Shown here: positions 1 to 10,292 of the stretch, one piece after another
Layout: the number at the start of each line of letters is the position of its first letter
How positions within the stretch are numbered: position 1 is the stretch's first letter
NCBI RefSeq assembly: GCF_001989995.2
Contig: NZ_JAHGUP010000027.1
Span: forward strand, 124,001-188,000
Direction of reading: 5' to 3'
DNA length: 64,000 nucleotides
From: Vibrio anguillarum
GTDB lineage: Bacteria; Pseudomonadota; Gammaproteobacteria; Enterobacterales; Vibrionaceae
Translations under genes and position numbers: made by a program
Notes under the pieces: generated by a model
The model's input: the letters and a program-made list of their open reading frames with translations, nothing else
The model's database searches: none
What the model was told of the DNA's origin: nothing

Positions 1-59
1 CTACGTGTGGTGTCCGGCTTCGATTCGGATAGCGACGCGGCCCAATTAGAGGTTATCCC

Positions 60-275
60 ATGAAAGCTGGTATCCATCCAGAGTACAAAGCAGTTAGCGC
101 GACTTGTTCTTGCGGCAACTCTTTCGAGTTCAGCTCAACGCTAGGCAAAGATTCTATCCACCTAGACGTGTGTGACAAATGTCACCCATTCTACACTGGT
201 AAGCAACGTATCGTTGATACTGGCGGCCGTGTAGATCGCTTCAACAAGCGTTTCGGTGCTCTTTCTAGCAAATAA
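60..275 (+). CDS. rpmE: 50S ribosomal protein L31 (zinc-binding form)
   Basis: Structural protein of the large ribosomal subunit. The 71-residue product has the usual L31 length and the four zinc-ligand cysteines of the C+ form (C16, C18, C38, C41), which the zinc-starvation paralogue lacks. The ATG is preceded by an AGAGG ribosome-binding site about 8 bases upstream. It stands alone: the 59 bases before it hold only promoter and leader sequence, and a strong intrinsic terminator follows directly. Codon choice is that of a highly expressed gene. A zinc-free paralogue would be expected elsewhere in the genome under Zur, but this window does not show one. Confidence 0.97.
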   Translation: MKAGIHPEYKAVSATCSCGNSFEFSSTLGKDSIHLDVCDKCHPFYTGKQRIVDTGGRVDRFNKRFGALSSK

Positions 276-296
276 TCTCTTTTTTGCTAGAAAATT

Positions 297-324
297 AAAA
301 AAGGATGCTTCGGCATCCTTTTTT
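297..324 (+). terminator. rpmE intrinsic terminator
   Basis: A perfect 8-bp stem AAGGATGC / GCATCCTT closes a TTCG tetraloop (309-312). It is preceded by A residues and followed by a T-run. It lies about 20 bases after the rpmE stop and could work in both directions. Confidence 0.92.
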
Positions 325-480
325 GTTGGCATTTTTTGTATAGTTGTCAGTACGCACTGGTCTTATCTGCGACATTTTCTCCATTTTTTGATGAAGCACG
401 TCAGGTTCCCGCCTAGGAAGTTTGAGCGACATCCATTAGAATTATGGACCTTTTCCAATCCAACACGAGCACTTATACCT

Positions 481-1758
481 ATGTCTGATGACACTCACCA
501 AGAATTAACGGCAGAAGAACAATTTCGCCAACGCGCACTCGATTACCATGCTTACCCAACCGCAGGTAAAATTGCCATTTCACTAACTAAGCCTGCCGAC
601 TCGGCTGAAGACCTTGCTTTAGCTTACAGCCCGGGCGTCGCTGAACCGGTTCGTGAAATCGCACAGAACATCGACAACGTTTATAAATACACTGCGAAAG
701 GCAACACCGTCGCTGTGATCTCAAACGGCACGGCTATTCTTGGTTTAGGTAACTTAGGTCCGATGGCTTCCAAGCCCGTCATGGAAGGAAAAGCGCTACT
801 GTTTAAACGCTTTGCTGGACTTGATTCAATTGATATTGAAGTAAAACACCGCACAATCGATGAATTTGTCGATACGGTTGCCAATATCGCCGACACCTTT
901 GGCGGCATCAACTTAGAAGATATCAAAGCACCAGATTGCTTTGAGATTGAACGCCGTTTGATCGAACGCTGTAATGTGCCTGTTTTCCATGACGATCAAC
1001 ACGGCACTGCGATTGTTACCGCAGCTGGCATGCTCAATGCGATTGAACTGCAAGGCAAGAAACTCAACGAATGCACTATCGTCTGTCTTGGCGCTGGCGC
1101 AGCAGCCACCGCTTGCATGGAACTATTGATTAAGTGCGGCGCAATGCGTGAAAAAATCTACATGCTTGATCGCAAAGGTGTGATTCATACTCGTCGCGAT
1201 GACATTAATGAATATAAGCAGTTGTTCGCTAATAACACCGACAAACGCACACTGGAAGATGTGATTGAAGGCGCTGACTTATTCCTAGGTGTGTCAGGCC
1301 CCAACCTGCTGCCTGCCGAAGCGCTAAAATTAATGGCCGATAAACCGATCGTATTTGCTTGCTCAAACCCGGATCCGGAAATTAAACCGGAACTCGCACG
1401 CGCGGTACGTGATGATTTAATTCTCGGCACAGGTCGTAGCGATTATCCAAACCAAGTCAACAACGTGTTGTGCTTCCCATTTATTTTCCGTGGCGCTTTG
1501 GATGTCCGTGCTAGTGAAATTAATGACCAAATGAAGCTAGCCGCAGTTGAGGCGATACGTGAACTGGCTAAAGAAGAAGTGCCGGCTGAAGTGTTGAAAG
1601 CTGCAGGCGTAAAAGCGTTAAGTTTCGGCCCTGAATACATCATTCCAAAACCGATGGACCCACGCCTACTGCCTCGTGTTGCTAAAGCGGTTGCTCAAGC
1701 AGCGGTTGACTCTGGCGTCGCTCGAATCGAGATGCCTGTCAATTACATGCAAGAATAA
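481..1758 (+). CDS. Malic enzyme (NAD(P)-dependent malate dehydrogenase, decarboxylating)
   Basis: Converts malate to pyruvate and CO2 with reduction of NAD(P), linking the TCA cycle to pyruvate. From the ATG at 481 the protein is 425 residues: an N-terminal malic domain (SLTKPADSAEDLALAYSPGVAEP region, FHDDQHGTAIV metal/substrate motif) and a C-terminal Rossmann domain (VCLGAGAAATACMELL). It lacks the phosphotransacetylase-like C-terminal extension of the E. coli 759-residue MaeB, so it is the short form. The frame stays open upstream to about 256, but that stretch covers the rpmE terminator and is not coherent protein, so the 481 start (MSDDTHQELTAEEQF) is preferred. It is convergent with metJ. 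Confidence 0.93.
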   Translation: MSDDTHQELTAEEQFRQRALDYHAYPTAGKIAISLTKPADSAEDLALAYSPGVAEPVREIAQNIDNVYKYTAKGNTVAVISNGTAILGLGNLGPMASKPVMEGKALLFKRFAGLDSIDIEVKHRTIDEFVDTVANIADTFGGINLEDIKAPDCFEIERRLIERCNVPVFHDDQHGTAIVTAAGMLNAIELQGKKLNECTIVCLGAGAAATACMELLIKCGAMREKIYMLDRKGVIHTRRDDINEYKQLFANNTDKRTLEDVIEGADLFLGVSGPNLLPAEALKLMADKPIVFACSNPDPEIKPELARAVRDDLILGTGRSDYPNQVNNVLCFPFIFRGALDVRASEINDQMKLAAVEAIRELAKEEVPAEVLKAAGVKALSFGPEYIIPKPMDPRLLPRVAKAVAQAAVDSGVARIEMPVNYMQE

Positions 1759-1796
1759 TCACAAGCTTGAGCGGCTAAATGCCTCGCTCGAAAAAA

Positions 1797-1820
1797 AACC
1801 GCTGACTTTCAGCGGTTTTT
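1797..1820. terminator. Terminator between malic enzyme gene and metJ
   Basis: Stem AACCGCTGA / TCAGCGGTT around a CTT loop, flanked by an A-run on the left and a T-run on the right. It can therefore end transcription of the malic enzyme gene and, read on the other strand, of metJ. Confidence 0.9.
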
Positions 1821-1906
1821 TTATATTCTGAGACACAGAGCCAAAGTCACAATGGCAACTTACCCAGTATCCTCTCGATTTTATCTCGTTGTACCGCAAT
1901 TACGCG

Positions 1907-2233
1907 CTACACTTCTTCATCATCATACGCTTCAAATTCAATGCCCATGGCGGTCATTAATGCTTTTGCTTCCGTCGGAATATCGTCTGGACGATCTTTT
2001 CTCAAATCTTCGTCGGTCGGTAAAGGTTGACCGGTATAAGCATGCAAGAAGGCTTCACACAGCAGCTCACTGTTTGTTGCGTGGCGTAAGTTATTGATTT
2101 GACGGCGAGTGCGCTCATCAGTTAATACTTTCAACACTTTCAATGGGATTGAAACGGTGATTTTTTTGACTTGCTCACTCTTCTTCCCATGTTCAGCATA
2201 TGGGCTAATGTATTCCCCATTCCAGTCTGCCAT
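1907..2233 (-). CDS. metJ: Methionine repressor MetJ
   Basis: Ribbon-helix-helix repressor that binds met boxes with S-adenosylmethionine as corepressor. The 108-residue product closely matches E. coli MetJ (105 residues). The segments [39 protein letters not shown] (beta strand and helix A) and [19 protein letters not shown] are nearly unchanged. Only the acidic tail ([10 protein letters not shown]) differs. An AAGGTG ribosome-binding site precedes the ATG. It is divergent from metB-metL with four tandem met boxes between them, so it probably controls itself as well as metBL. Confidence 0.97.
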   Translation of the reverse strand: MADWNGEYISPYAEHGKKSEQVKKITVSIPLKVLKVLTDERTRRQINNLRHATNSELLCEAFLHAYTGQPLPTDEDLRKDRPDDIPTEAKALMTAMGIEFEAYDDEEV

Positions 2234-2309
2234 TGCGCACCTTCGTTATCGTAATTGGTCGTTAAAAATTTGAAAGTTGGATTTTAGCGGGATTTACCGC
2301 CACAAGCAA

Positions 2310-2341
2310 AGACATATAGACGTCTAGATATATTGACGTCT
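2310..2341. promoter_or_regulatory. Four tandem met boxes (MetJ operator) between metJ and metB
   Basis: Four contiguous 8-bp units fit the AGACGTCT consensus: AGACATAT (2310-2317), AGACGTCT (2318-2325, perfect), AGATATAT (2326-2333) and TGACGTCT (2334-2341). MetJ binds cooperatively to two or more adjacent boxes. This array lies 77 bases before the metJ start and 286 bases before metB. Confidence 0.9.
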
Positions 2342-2381
2342 TCTTTTGAGTTCAGTAAAGTGTGCCATTATCGACAAAGAG

Positions 2382-2495
2382 ATACCCGAAATACTTGAAA
2401 TTTCAGCAGAGCGGCAAGTCAAGGCAGCCAGACTATGTGATTGAAGTAGGTGAACCTAGCCAACATCGCAGCAACTTCAAGTTAGAAAGGGGATA
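2382..2495. repeat. Intergenic palindromic repeat element (ERIC/MITE-like) in the metB leader
   Basis: About 114 bp with imperfect terminal inverted repeats. The left arm (2382-2407) begins ATACCCGAAATACTTGAAAT. The right arm (2468-2495) on the other strand begins TATCCCCTTTCTAACTTGAA. They share the pattern TA-CCC-N-TTGAA-TT. A perfect TAGGT-GA-ACCTA palindrome lies inside near 2447-2458. It has no coding capacity. It resembles the short palindromic elements often seen between Vibrio genes, but that assignment is from memory. Confidence 0.6.
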
Positions 2496-2626
2496 GCAAT
2501 CTCACGCACTATCGGATATAGCTAATACTCGAGACAATGGACGTTGCCATTTCGTTGTCCCCAGATAAAGCAGGAACCCCTCAATAAAAGTCAGTTTATT
2601 GAGTTTAATTAAGTAAGGAAACCGTC

Positions 2627-3793
2627 ATGACCACTCGCAAGCCAGCCACCATCGCCGTTAGAACCGGTATTGAATCCGACTCTCAATATCATGCTGTTGT
2701 GCCTCCAATTTATCTTTCGACAAATTATAGCTTTCCTGCGTTTGGTGAAGTGCCTAAATACGATTACACACGCTCTGGCAACCCAAATCGAGGGCTGCTC
2801 GAAAAAGCGTTGTTTGAACTCGAATCGGGTCAAGGCGCGGTGGTGACTAACTGTGGCACTTCGGCGCTGAATCTATGGGTTTCCGCCTTTTTAAGTCCTG
2901 ACGATCTGATTGTGGCCCCGCATGACTGTTACGGTGGCACATATCGCCTGTTTAATACACGCGCCAAAAAAGGCGATTTTAAGACACTCTTTATTGATCA
3001 ATCCGATCCAAACGCTTTGCAGGCCGCTTTGGCGAAAAAACCCAAATTGGTACTCATTGAAACCCCATCCAACCCATTAGTTCGCGTGGTCGATATTGCT
3101 GATATTTGCCAACAAGCACACGCCGTCGGTGCATTAGTGGCGGTTGACAACACCTTCTTAACGCCTGTCTTCCAAAAACCATTAGAGTTGGGCGCAGATT
3201 TTGTCATCCACTCCACCACCAAATTCATCAATGGCCACTCCGATGTGATTGGCGGAGTTGTTATCACCAAAACAGAGCAGCACGCTGAAGAGCTAGCATG
3301 GTGGGGCAACTGCCTTGGCTCAACGGGAACCCCTTTTGATAGCTATATGACGCTGCGTGGCATTCGTACCTTAGGCGCAAGAATGCGCGTCCATGAGGAA
3401 AGCTCACGTGCCATTTTGGACTATCTGCAAAGCGAAGCCTTAGTAAAGGTCATTTATCACCCGAGTTTGCCAGAGCATCCTGGCCATGAGATAGCGAAAA
3501 AGCAGCAATCTGGCTTTGGCTCTATGCTCAGTTTTGAGTTTGCGGGCAGCTTTGAACAGCTCAAATATTTTGTCTCTCAGTTAACATTATTCTCACTGGC
3601 AGAATCATTAGGAGGCGTGGAGAGCTTAATCTGCCACCCCGCTTCGATGACTCACCGAGCGATGGGCGAAGAAGCGTTGGCCGAAGCCGGTGTTTCACAG
3701 CAGCTATTACGCCTATCGGTCGGCTTAGAAGATGCCCAAGATTTGATTGACGATCTCGTGCAAGCCTTTGCTAAAGCGAAGGAGGCCTATTAA
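2627..3793 (+). CDS. metB: Cystathionine gamma-synthase (O-succinylhomoserine (thiol)-lyase)
   Basis: PLP enzyme of methionine synthesis joining O-succinylhomoserine and cysteine into cystathionine. The 388 residues compare with 386 in E. coli. It carries the Cys/Met-metabolism fold with YDYTRSGNPNR near the N-terminus, the VAVDNTF segment, and the cofactor lysine in VIHSTTKFINGHSD near residue 198. A strong AAGGAA ribosome-binding site precedes the ATG. The stop overlaps the metL start (TAATG), so the two are translationally coupled. Control is expected from the met boxes at 2310-2341, unusually far upstream because a palindromic element lies in the leader. Confidence 0.96.
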   Translation: MTTRKPATIAVRTGIESDSQYHAVVPPIYLSTNYSFPAFGEVPKYDYTRSGNPNRGLLEKALFELESGQGAVVTNCGTSALNLWVSAFLSPDDLIVAPHDCYGGTYRLFNTRAKKGDFKTLFIDQSDPNALQAALAKKPKLVLIETPSNPLVRVVDIADICQQAHAVGALVAVDNTFLTPVFQKPLELGADFVIHSTTKFINGHSDVIGGVVITKTEQHAEELAWWGNCLGSTGTPFDSYMTLRGIRTLGARMRVHEESSRAILDYLQSEALVKVIYHPSLPEHPGHEIAKKQQSGFGSMLSFEFAGSFEQLKYFVSQLTLFSLAESLGGVESLICHPASMTHRAMGEEALAEAGVSQQLLRLSVGLEDAQDLIDDLVQAFAKAKEAY

Positions 3794-6204
3794 TGACTGC
3801 CCTACGTCAATTGCACAAGTTTGGCGGTAGCAGCCTTGCCGATCCTGAATGCTACAAACGGGTCGTTAATATCTTAAAAGAGTATTCTCAAGCTGATGAT
3901 TTGGTGGTGGTTTCTGCCGCAGGAAAAACCACCAATCGTTTAATCGAATTTCTCGACGCTCTCAATAAAGATGGCCGAGTAGCTCATGAGAACTTGCAAT
4001 CGGTCCGTCAGTACCAAATCGATTTAATCAACGCGCTGCTCGATGAAGATGCAGCGCAACCGCTCATCACTTTACTCACCAACGAAATTCGCACCTTGGG
4101 TCAGCTTTGCGCGCCCCTATCGCCAGCTCAACAAGCGGCGGTACTTGGCCATGGTGAAGTGTGGTCATCACGCTTATTGGCGGCGTTACTCAATCAACAT
4201 AACCTTGCGGCTGTGGCACAAGACGCCCGCGAATTTCTTCGCGCGCAAGCAGGCACACAACCGGAAGTGGATCGCGCCCGCTCCTACCCTTTGCTGAAAG
4301 AAATTTTGGCACAACACGCGCATCACCGAGTGATCATCACAGGCTTTATGGCTCGCAGTGAACAAGGTGATACTGTGCTACTTGGGCGCAATGGCTCTGA
4401 TTACTCCGCTACGATGATCGGCGCACTTGCGGAAGTAAACCGAGTAACGATTTGGAGTGATGTGGCCGGTGTTTATAGCGCCGACCCGCGCATTGTTAGT
4501 GATGCCTGTTTACTGCCGCTACTGCGTTTGGACGAAACCAACGAGTTAGCGCGCCTTGCCGCCCCAGTATTGCACAGCCGAACTTTGCAGCCCGTGGCGC
4601 AAAGCACCATGGATTTGCACTTGCGCTGCAGTTATCAACCCGAAGCAGGATCGACTCGTATTGAGCGTGTATTGGCATCGGGACGCGGTGCCAAAATCAT
4701 TACTTCACTTGATGATGTGCTGTTGATTGAGCTTAATTTTGCTCACGGGCATGACTTCCAGCGCCTACAAAATGATGTACTACGCAGCTTGCGTCGTGCT
4801 CAACTCGAACCGCTAGCTTTCGATACTCAAGCCGATCAACACCAACTGCGCCTTGCCTATACTGCTGAGATTTCAGGTGGAGCCCTAGCCCATCTGCAAG
4901 ATGCCGCTTTTGAAGCAGAAATTAAACTCAAAGAAGGCTTTTCATTAGTCGGTGCCGTGGGTGCGGGAGTGACGAAAAACCCCAATCACTGCTACGGCTT
5001 TTATCAACAGCTACGTTCATCACCGATCGAGTTTATCTGTGAAGCCGAATCTGGGCTGAGTTTAGTCGCAGTACTGCGTAAAACGCCGATCACCCCCTTA
5101 GTGGTGGGTATGCATAACCAACTATTTCAGGCGCAAAAACGGGTCGCACTGGCACTATGTGGCAAAGGCAACATTGGTTCGAGTTGGTTAAAACTCTTTG
5201 CTGAACAAAAATCAGAGTTAGAAAAACGCCATGGCATGAACTTCGAGTTGGTCGCGGTGGTCGATAGCCAAACCTATTGGTTTGATGAGCAAGGGATTGA
5301 TGCAGCATCGGTTTTAAAGCATTTTGACGATGAAGCGATTGCCAGTGAAGGAATGGCTTGGCTACAGCGATTAAGCAATATTCAAGGATATGACGAAGCG
5401 GTTGTGCTCGATGTAACCGCAAGCAAAGAACTGGCTGATCACTACCTCAACATTGCTGAAAATGGGGTGCACCTCATCTCAGCGAATAAAGTCGCGGGCT
5501 CTTCCTCTAGCGTCGATTACCACCAAATAAAAGAAGCGTTCGCGAAAATTAGCCGCCATTGGCTCTACAACGCGACGGTTGGCGCAGGCTTACCCATTAA
5601 CCACACGGTACGTGATTTGCGTGAAAGCGGTGATGAAATCGTCGCCCTCTCTGGTATTTTCTCTGGCACTTTATCTTGGTTATTTCAGCAATTCGACGGC
5701 TCAATACCGTTTAGCGAACTGGTCGATTTAGCATGGCAACAAGGACTTACCGAGCCTGATCCGCGCAGCGATCTGGATGGTTCAGACGTAATGCGCAAAC
5801 TGGTGATCCTAGCCCGTGAAGCGGGATTACATATCGAACCGGAAAATGTCAAAGTTGAATCACTGGTTCCTGATGAGCTCAAGCACCTCTCACTGGATGA
5901 CTTTTTAGACAAAGGCCAACTGCTGAGTGAAAAATTAGCAGAGAGACTAACCAAAGCACAACGTGAAGATAAAGTGCTACGCTATGTCGCAAGGCTTGAG
6001 AAAAATGGCAAAGCAACGGTGGGGGTTGAAGCTTTAGAGCGTGAACACGCTTTGGCTAACCTTTTACCTTGTGACAACATTTTTGCTATCGAGAGTAAAT
6101 GGTATCGCGATAACCCGTTAGTGATTCGTGGCCCGGGCGCTGGTAGAGAAGTGACAGCAGGAGCTATCCAATCTGACCTCAACTTGCTGTCAAGCTTGCT
6201 GTAA
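3793..6204 (+). CDS. metL: Bifunctional aspartokinase II / homoserine dehydrogenase II
   Basis: Catalyses the first and third steps from aspartate towards methionine. In 803 residues (E. coli MetL 810) it carries an N-terminal aspartokinase (KFGGSSLADPECY at residues 8-20, GRNGSDYSATM around 200), a linker with ACT-like segments, and a C-terminal homoserine dehydrogenase starting near residue 450 (ALCGKGNIGSSWLKLF dinucleotide-binding loop, LISANKVAG). The start overlaps the metB stop by one base (TAATG), giving an operon metB-metL as in E. coli. A GC-rich hairpin follows. Domain content alone would also allow ThrA, but the metB linkage and met boxes fix it as metL. Confidence 0.95.
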   Translation: MTALRQLHKFGGSSLADPECYKRVVNILKEYSQADDLVVVSAAGKTTNRLIEFLDALNKDGRVAHENLQSVRQYQIDLINALLDEDAAQPLITLLTNEIRTLGQLCAPLSPAQQAAVLGHGEVWSSRLLAALLNQHNLAAVAQDAREFLRAQAGTQPEVDRARSYPLLKEILAQHAHHRVIITGFMARSEQGDTVLLGRNGSDYSATMIGALAEVNRVTIWSDVAGVYSADPRIVSDACLLPLLRLDETNELARLAAPVLHSRTLQPVAQSTMDLHLRCSYQPEAGSTRIERVLASGRGAKIITSLDDVLLIELNFAHGHDFQRLQNDVLRSLRRAQLEPLAFDTQADQHQLRLAYTAEISGGALAHLQDAAFEAEIKLKEGFSLVGAVGAGVTKNPNHCYGFYQQLRSSPIEFICEAESGLSLVAVLRKTPITPLVVGMHNQLFQAQKRVALALCGKGNIGSSWLKLFAEQKSELEKRHGMNFELVAVVDSQTYWFDEQGIDAASVLKHFDDEAIASEGMAWLQRLSNIQGYDEAVVLDVTASKELADHYLNIAENGVHLISANKVAGSSSSVDYHQIKEAFAKISRHWLYNATVGAGLPINHTVRDLRESGDEIVALSGIFSGTLSWLFQQFDGSIPFSELVDLAWQQGLTEPDPRSDLDGSDVMRKLVILAREAGLHIEPENVKVESLVPDELKHLSLDDFLDKGQLLSEKLAERLTKAQREDKVLRYVARLEKNGKATVGVEALEREHALANLLPCDNIFAIESKWYRDNPLVIRGPGAGREVTAGAIQSDLNLLSSLL

Positions 6205-6222
6205 CACTCCAGCTTATTCCAG

Positions 6223-6251
6223 ATTAAGGGGCCACTAGGCTCCTTAATTTA
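6223..6251 (+). terminator. metBL terminator (weak T-tract)
   Basis: An 11-bp stem ATTAAGGGGCC / GGCTCCTTAAT (one G-T pair) with an ACTA loop begins 18 bases after the metL stop. Only a short TTTAA follows, so termination may be partial. Confidence 0.7.
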
Positions 6252-6377
6252 ACTGCGAAAGGATGATATTAGGTCATGCATACCGAGGTTGAGCATGACT
6301 TGAAGGTCACTCACAATCAACATGAATAATATTCATAATTACAGTGTTGACATTAAATGCTATTCAATACATTCTGT

Positions 6378-6401
6378 GGACATATAGACGTCTAAACGTC
6401 A
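6378..6401. promoter_or_regulatory. Three tandem met boxes upstream of metF
   Basis: Contiguous 8-mers GGACATAT (6378-6385), AGACGTCT (6386-6393, perfect consensus) and AAACGTCA (6394-6401), ending 48 bases before the metF ATG. The order of weak-perfect-weak boxes mirrors the array before metB, so MetJ repression of metF is expected. Confidence 0.9.
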
Positions 6402-6407
6402 ACTTAA

Positions 6408-7340
<933 letters not shown>

Positions 7341-7412
7341 ACTTTCTCTGCACTCATAACGCTATTATTGGTAAATGTTGCTCGTGATAAAACGCGATGA
7401 TTGATTAAAAGT

Positions 7413-7435
7413 AACGCCGACTTGATGTCGGCGTT
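7413..7435. terminator. Hairpin between convergent metF and zapB
   Basis: Perfect 9-bp stem AACGCCGAC / GTCGGCGTT with a TTGAT loop, placed between the two stop codons. There is no long T-run on either side, so it is a likely but not textbook bidirectional terminator. Confidence 0.7.
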
Positions 7436-7458
7436 GTGGTATCACTTAAGCGAGCAGA

Positions 7459-7701
7459 TTATTCCACGTCGTCCATTTTACCAAGTAAGCTACGAATACG
7501 ATCTTGCCATGCATTCTGCTCTTGCTCCATCTGCTGCGCTTTTTGCTCAAGCTCTTCACGCGCTACTTTTAGCTCATTCGCTTCATTCACGAGCTGCTGT
7601 TTCTCTTCTTTAAGCTCTTCCACTTCCATTTGTAGAAGTGCGATGGTGTCAACTGCGGTTTGAATTTTTGCTTCTAGTAGTTCTAATACTTCAAAAGACA
7701 T
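7459..7701 (-). CDS. zapB: Cell division protein ZapB
   Basis: Small cytoplasmic coiled-coil protein that stimulates Z-ring assembly at midcell together with ZapA. The 80 residues are almost wholly heptad-rich helix ([20 protein letters not shown], then repeats of E, K, Q and L), as in the 81-residue E. coli protein, with which it shares the FEVLEKLEAK-like start. The weak AAGGG upstream is adequate. It is divergent from glpX and convergent with metF. Confidence 0.93.
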   Translation of the reverse strand: MSFEVLELLEAKIQTAVDTIALLQMEVEELKEEKQQLVNEANELKVAREELEQKAQQMEQEQNAWQDRIRSLLGKMDDVE

Positions 7702-8018
7702 GGTGCATACCCTTAGTTATTCGGTTGAGGTGAACAAAATTTCACTTATTGGTTCATTCTACTCAGCACAGCGCTCAGAAACACTCACTATATGCAAATT
7801 TTCTCGCTATTTGGCTAAAAAATCGGCTCAACTTAACCGTCAACTCACTTAAGCGCCAAACCTAGGCCGAAAAACACTTTATCTGGCCATGGATTTGCTC
7901 AATTTGAGGCTTAGCTTTGATCAAGTGCAACCCTTGCGAACTAAAAAAGCAAACGTTTACTATTTGATATGCTAAAATTCCCGCCGAAATTTCCTATTCC
8001 CTTTTCTTTGGAGCTAGC
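7702..8018. other. zapB/glpX divergent intergenic region
   Basis: 317 bases between divergent genes with no ORF of note. It must hold both promoters. A TATGCTAAAAT stretch about 50 bases before glpX could serve as an extended -10. A GGAG ribosome-binding site stands before glpX. No repeat or clear operator was seen. Confidence 0.6.
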
Positions 8019-9026
8019 ATGAAACGCGATTTAGCAATGGCATTCTCTCGAGTCACTGAAGGTGCCGCACTGGCAGGTTACAAATGGCTTGGCCGAGGCG
8101 ATAAAAATGCGGCCGATGGCGCAGCGGTAGAAGTCATGCGCAACCTACTCAATAAAACCGACATCCAAGGTGAAATTGTAATCGGTGAAGGCGAAATTGA
8201 CGATGCTCCAATGCTCTACATTGGCGAGCTTGTTGGCCTTGGTGGCGATGCGGTTGATATCGCAGTGGATCCTATTGAAGGTACGCGCATGACGGCAATG
8301 GGCCAGTCAAACGCATTGGCTGTTTTGGCGGCTGGCGAAAAAGGCAGCTTCCTTAAAGCACCTGATATGTATATGGAAAAATTGGTGGTTGGCCCCGGCG
8401 CTAAAGGATGCATTGACCTCAATAAGCCTTTAAAAGAGAATTTAGAAAATATCGCCGCCGCGCTGAATAAACCATTAGACACTCTAGTTGTGATCACCTT
8501 AGCGAAACCTCGCCATGATGCCACCATAGCGCAGATGCAAGAGATGGGTGTTCGCGTGTTTGCTGTGCCAGATGGCGATGTCGCCGCCTCGATCCTAACT
8601 TGTATGCCTGATAGTGAAGTCGACGTGATGTACTGCATCGGCGGTGCACCTGAAGGAGTGGTTTCAGCCGCGGTCATCCGAGCTCTAGATGGTGACATGC
8701 ATGGCCGTCTACTACCACGTCATGAAGTCAAAGGCGATACGGAAGAAAACCGCATTTACGGTGCAAAAGAGTTAGCTCGCTGCGCGGAAATGGGTGTCGA
8801 AGCTGGCATAGTGTTGAAAATGGAAGAGATGGCCCGCAGTGATAACGTCATTTTCTCAGCTACTGGTATCACCAAAGGGGATCTGCTGGAAGGTATTACC
8901 CGCAAAGGCAACATCGCCACCACAGAAACGCTATTAATTCGTGGCCGCTGTCGTACCATTCGCCGTATTAAATCAATTCACTACTTAGAACGCAAAGACC
9001 CAGAAGTGCGCGCGATCATTTTGTAA
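8019..9026 (+). CDS. glpX: Class II fructose-1,6-bisphosphatase
   Basis: Gluconeogenic hydrolysis of fructose 1,6-bisphosphate to fructose 6-phosphate. The 335 residues match GlpX (E. coli 336). The metal-site motifs are present: GEGEIDDAPMLYIGE near residues 56-70 and DIAVDPIEGTRMTAMGQ near 80-95, followed by the Li-sensitive phosphatase fold. Here it is a lone gene with a GGAG ribosome-binding site rather than part of a glpFK operon. It faces pfkA, the opposing glycolytic enzyme, tail to tail across a shared terminator. Confidence 0.95.
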   Translation: MKRDLAMAFSRVTEGAALAGYKWLGRGDKNAADGAAVEVMRNLLNKTDIQGEIVIGEGEIDDAPMLYIGELVGLGGDAVDIAVDPIEGTRMTAMGQSNALAVLAAGEKGSFLKAPDMYMEKLVVGPGAKGCIDLNKPLKENLENIAAALNKPLDTLVVITLAKPRHDATIAQMQEMGVRVFAVPDGDVAASILTCMPDSEVDVMYCIGGAPEGVVSAAVIRALDGDMHGRLLPRHEVKGDTEENRIYGAKELARCAEMGVEAGIVLKMEEMARSDNVIFSATGITKGDLLEGITRKGNIATTETLLIRGRCRTIRRIKSIHYLERKDPEVRAIIL

Positions 9027-9078
9027 TCCGCCAGTGCTTTGTTCTGTTTTATTTTAACGACAAAGCATAAAGAGACAA

Positions 9079-9103
9079 AAAAGACCGCAATGCGGTCTTT
9101 TTT
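9079..9103. terminator. Bidirectional terminator between glpX and pfkA
   Basis: Stem AAGACCGC / GCGGTCTT around AAT, flanked by an A-run on the left and a T-run on the right, so it is a good intrinsic terminator on both strands. Confidence 0.92.
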
Positions 9104-9137
9104 ATTTACTCACTTTATACCAAGATGGAAGAAGCGA

Positions 9138-10100
9138 TTAAAACAGCTCTTCAGCCACTTTATACAAATCAGTGCGAACTGGACGCTTCATATTTTCAAT
9201 TGCGTCGATAATATCGTGGTGAACCAACTGCTCTTTCTGAATACCAACACAACGACCACCGTGGCCATCAAGCAGTAAATGTACCGCAAAATTACCCATG
9301 CGTGACGCAAGAACACGGTCAAACGCCGTCGGGCGACCACCGCGTTGAATATGACCCAGCACGGTAGCGCGAGTTTCACGTCCCGTTGCTTTTTCAATTT
9401 CTTTCGCCAGTTGGTTAGCATCCATCATCAACTCAGTCAGTGCAATAATGGCGTGTTTCTTACCTTTCTTAATACCGTCTTGAACATTTGCAATCAGTTG
9501 CTCCATATTCAGGCCAGTTTCAGGGGTGATGATGTATTCACAACCGCCTGCAATCGCCGACATCAGAGTCAAATCACCGCAATGACGACCCATAATTTCA
9601 ACAATAGAAATACGTTGATGAGAAGAGGAAGTATCACGTAAACGGTCAATCGCATCGATAACCGTATTTAATGCTGTTAAGTAGCCAATTGTGTAATCGG
9701 TACCAGCAATGTCGTTATCAATCGTGCCTGGTAAACCAACGCATGGAAAACCCATTTCGGTCAGCTTTTTCGCACCCATGTAAGAACCGTCACCGCCGAT
9801 GACAACTAAAGCATCAATACCATGCTTTCTTAGGTTTTCGATCGCTTTTTCACGTACTGCGACTTCACGAAATTCAGGGAAACGCGCAGAACCTAGGAAA
9901 GTACCACCTTTATTGATAACGTCAGAAACGCTTGAACGATCCAATTTTTTAATGCGATCTTCATAAAGACCAAGGTAGCCATCGTAAATACCAAATACTT
10001 CCAAATCAGCACCGAGTGCCGTACGAACAACACCACGGATTGCTGCGTTCATGCCAGGTGCGTCACCGCCACTAGTCAAAACACCGATCTTCTTAATCAT
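9138..10100 (-). CDS. pfkA: 6-phosphofructokinase I
   Basis: ATP-dependent, allosteric committed step of glycolysis. The product is 320 residues, the length of E. coli PfkA. Motifs: [20 protein letters not shown] (ATP site), VIGGDGS near residue 102, and the catalytic [17 protein letters not shown] around Asp127, then [16 protein letters not shown] chose the ATG at 10100. The in-frame GTG two codons upstream overlaps the GAGGGTGAG ribosome-binding site and is less likely. Same strand as fieF but separated by 260 bases. A candidate FNR-like site sits in that gap. Confidence 0.96.
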   Translation of the reverse strand: MIKKIGVLTSGGDAPGMNAAIRGVVRTALGADLEVFGIYDGYLGLYEDRIKKLDRSSVSDVINKGGTFLGSARFPEFREVAVREKAIENLRKHGIDALVVIGGDGSYMGAKKLTEMGFPCVGLPGTIDNDIAGTDYTIGYLTALNTVIDAIDRLRDTSSSHQRISIVEIMGRHCGDLTLMSAIAGGCEYIITPETGLNMEQLIANVQDGIKKGKKHAIIALTELMMDANQLAKEIEKATGRETRATVLGHIQRGGRPTAFDRVLASRMGNFAVHLLLDGHGGRCVGIQKEQLVHHDIIDAIENMKRPVRTDLYKVAEELF

Positions 10101-10292
10101 GCTCACCCTCGATTTTTTGGGAACTTAATACTAATTTTTTACGCTGTCCGTTAGCGATAAAACCGACAGCAAAATCTTTCTAATCTGTGCATAATGTTAC
10201 CTTTCCTAAAGAGGAATACTACTGTTATTTGCACGAAATTATGTAAGTTTGCTACTTATGTAAGAGTATTACAGTTTTGAGTTAATGCTTTG

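Noticed and set aside
256..480. Upstream extension of the malic enzyme reading frame
   Set aside because: It overlaps the rpmE terminator and reads as an incoherent hydrophobic stretch; the family N-terminus begins at 481.
10101..10106. GTG start two codons upstream of pfkA
   Set aside because: It falls inside the GAGGGTGAG ribosome-binding site of the ATG start at 10100.
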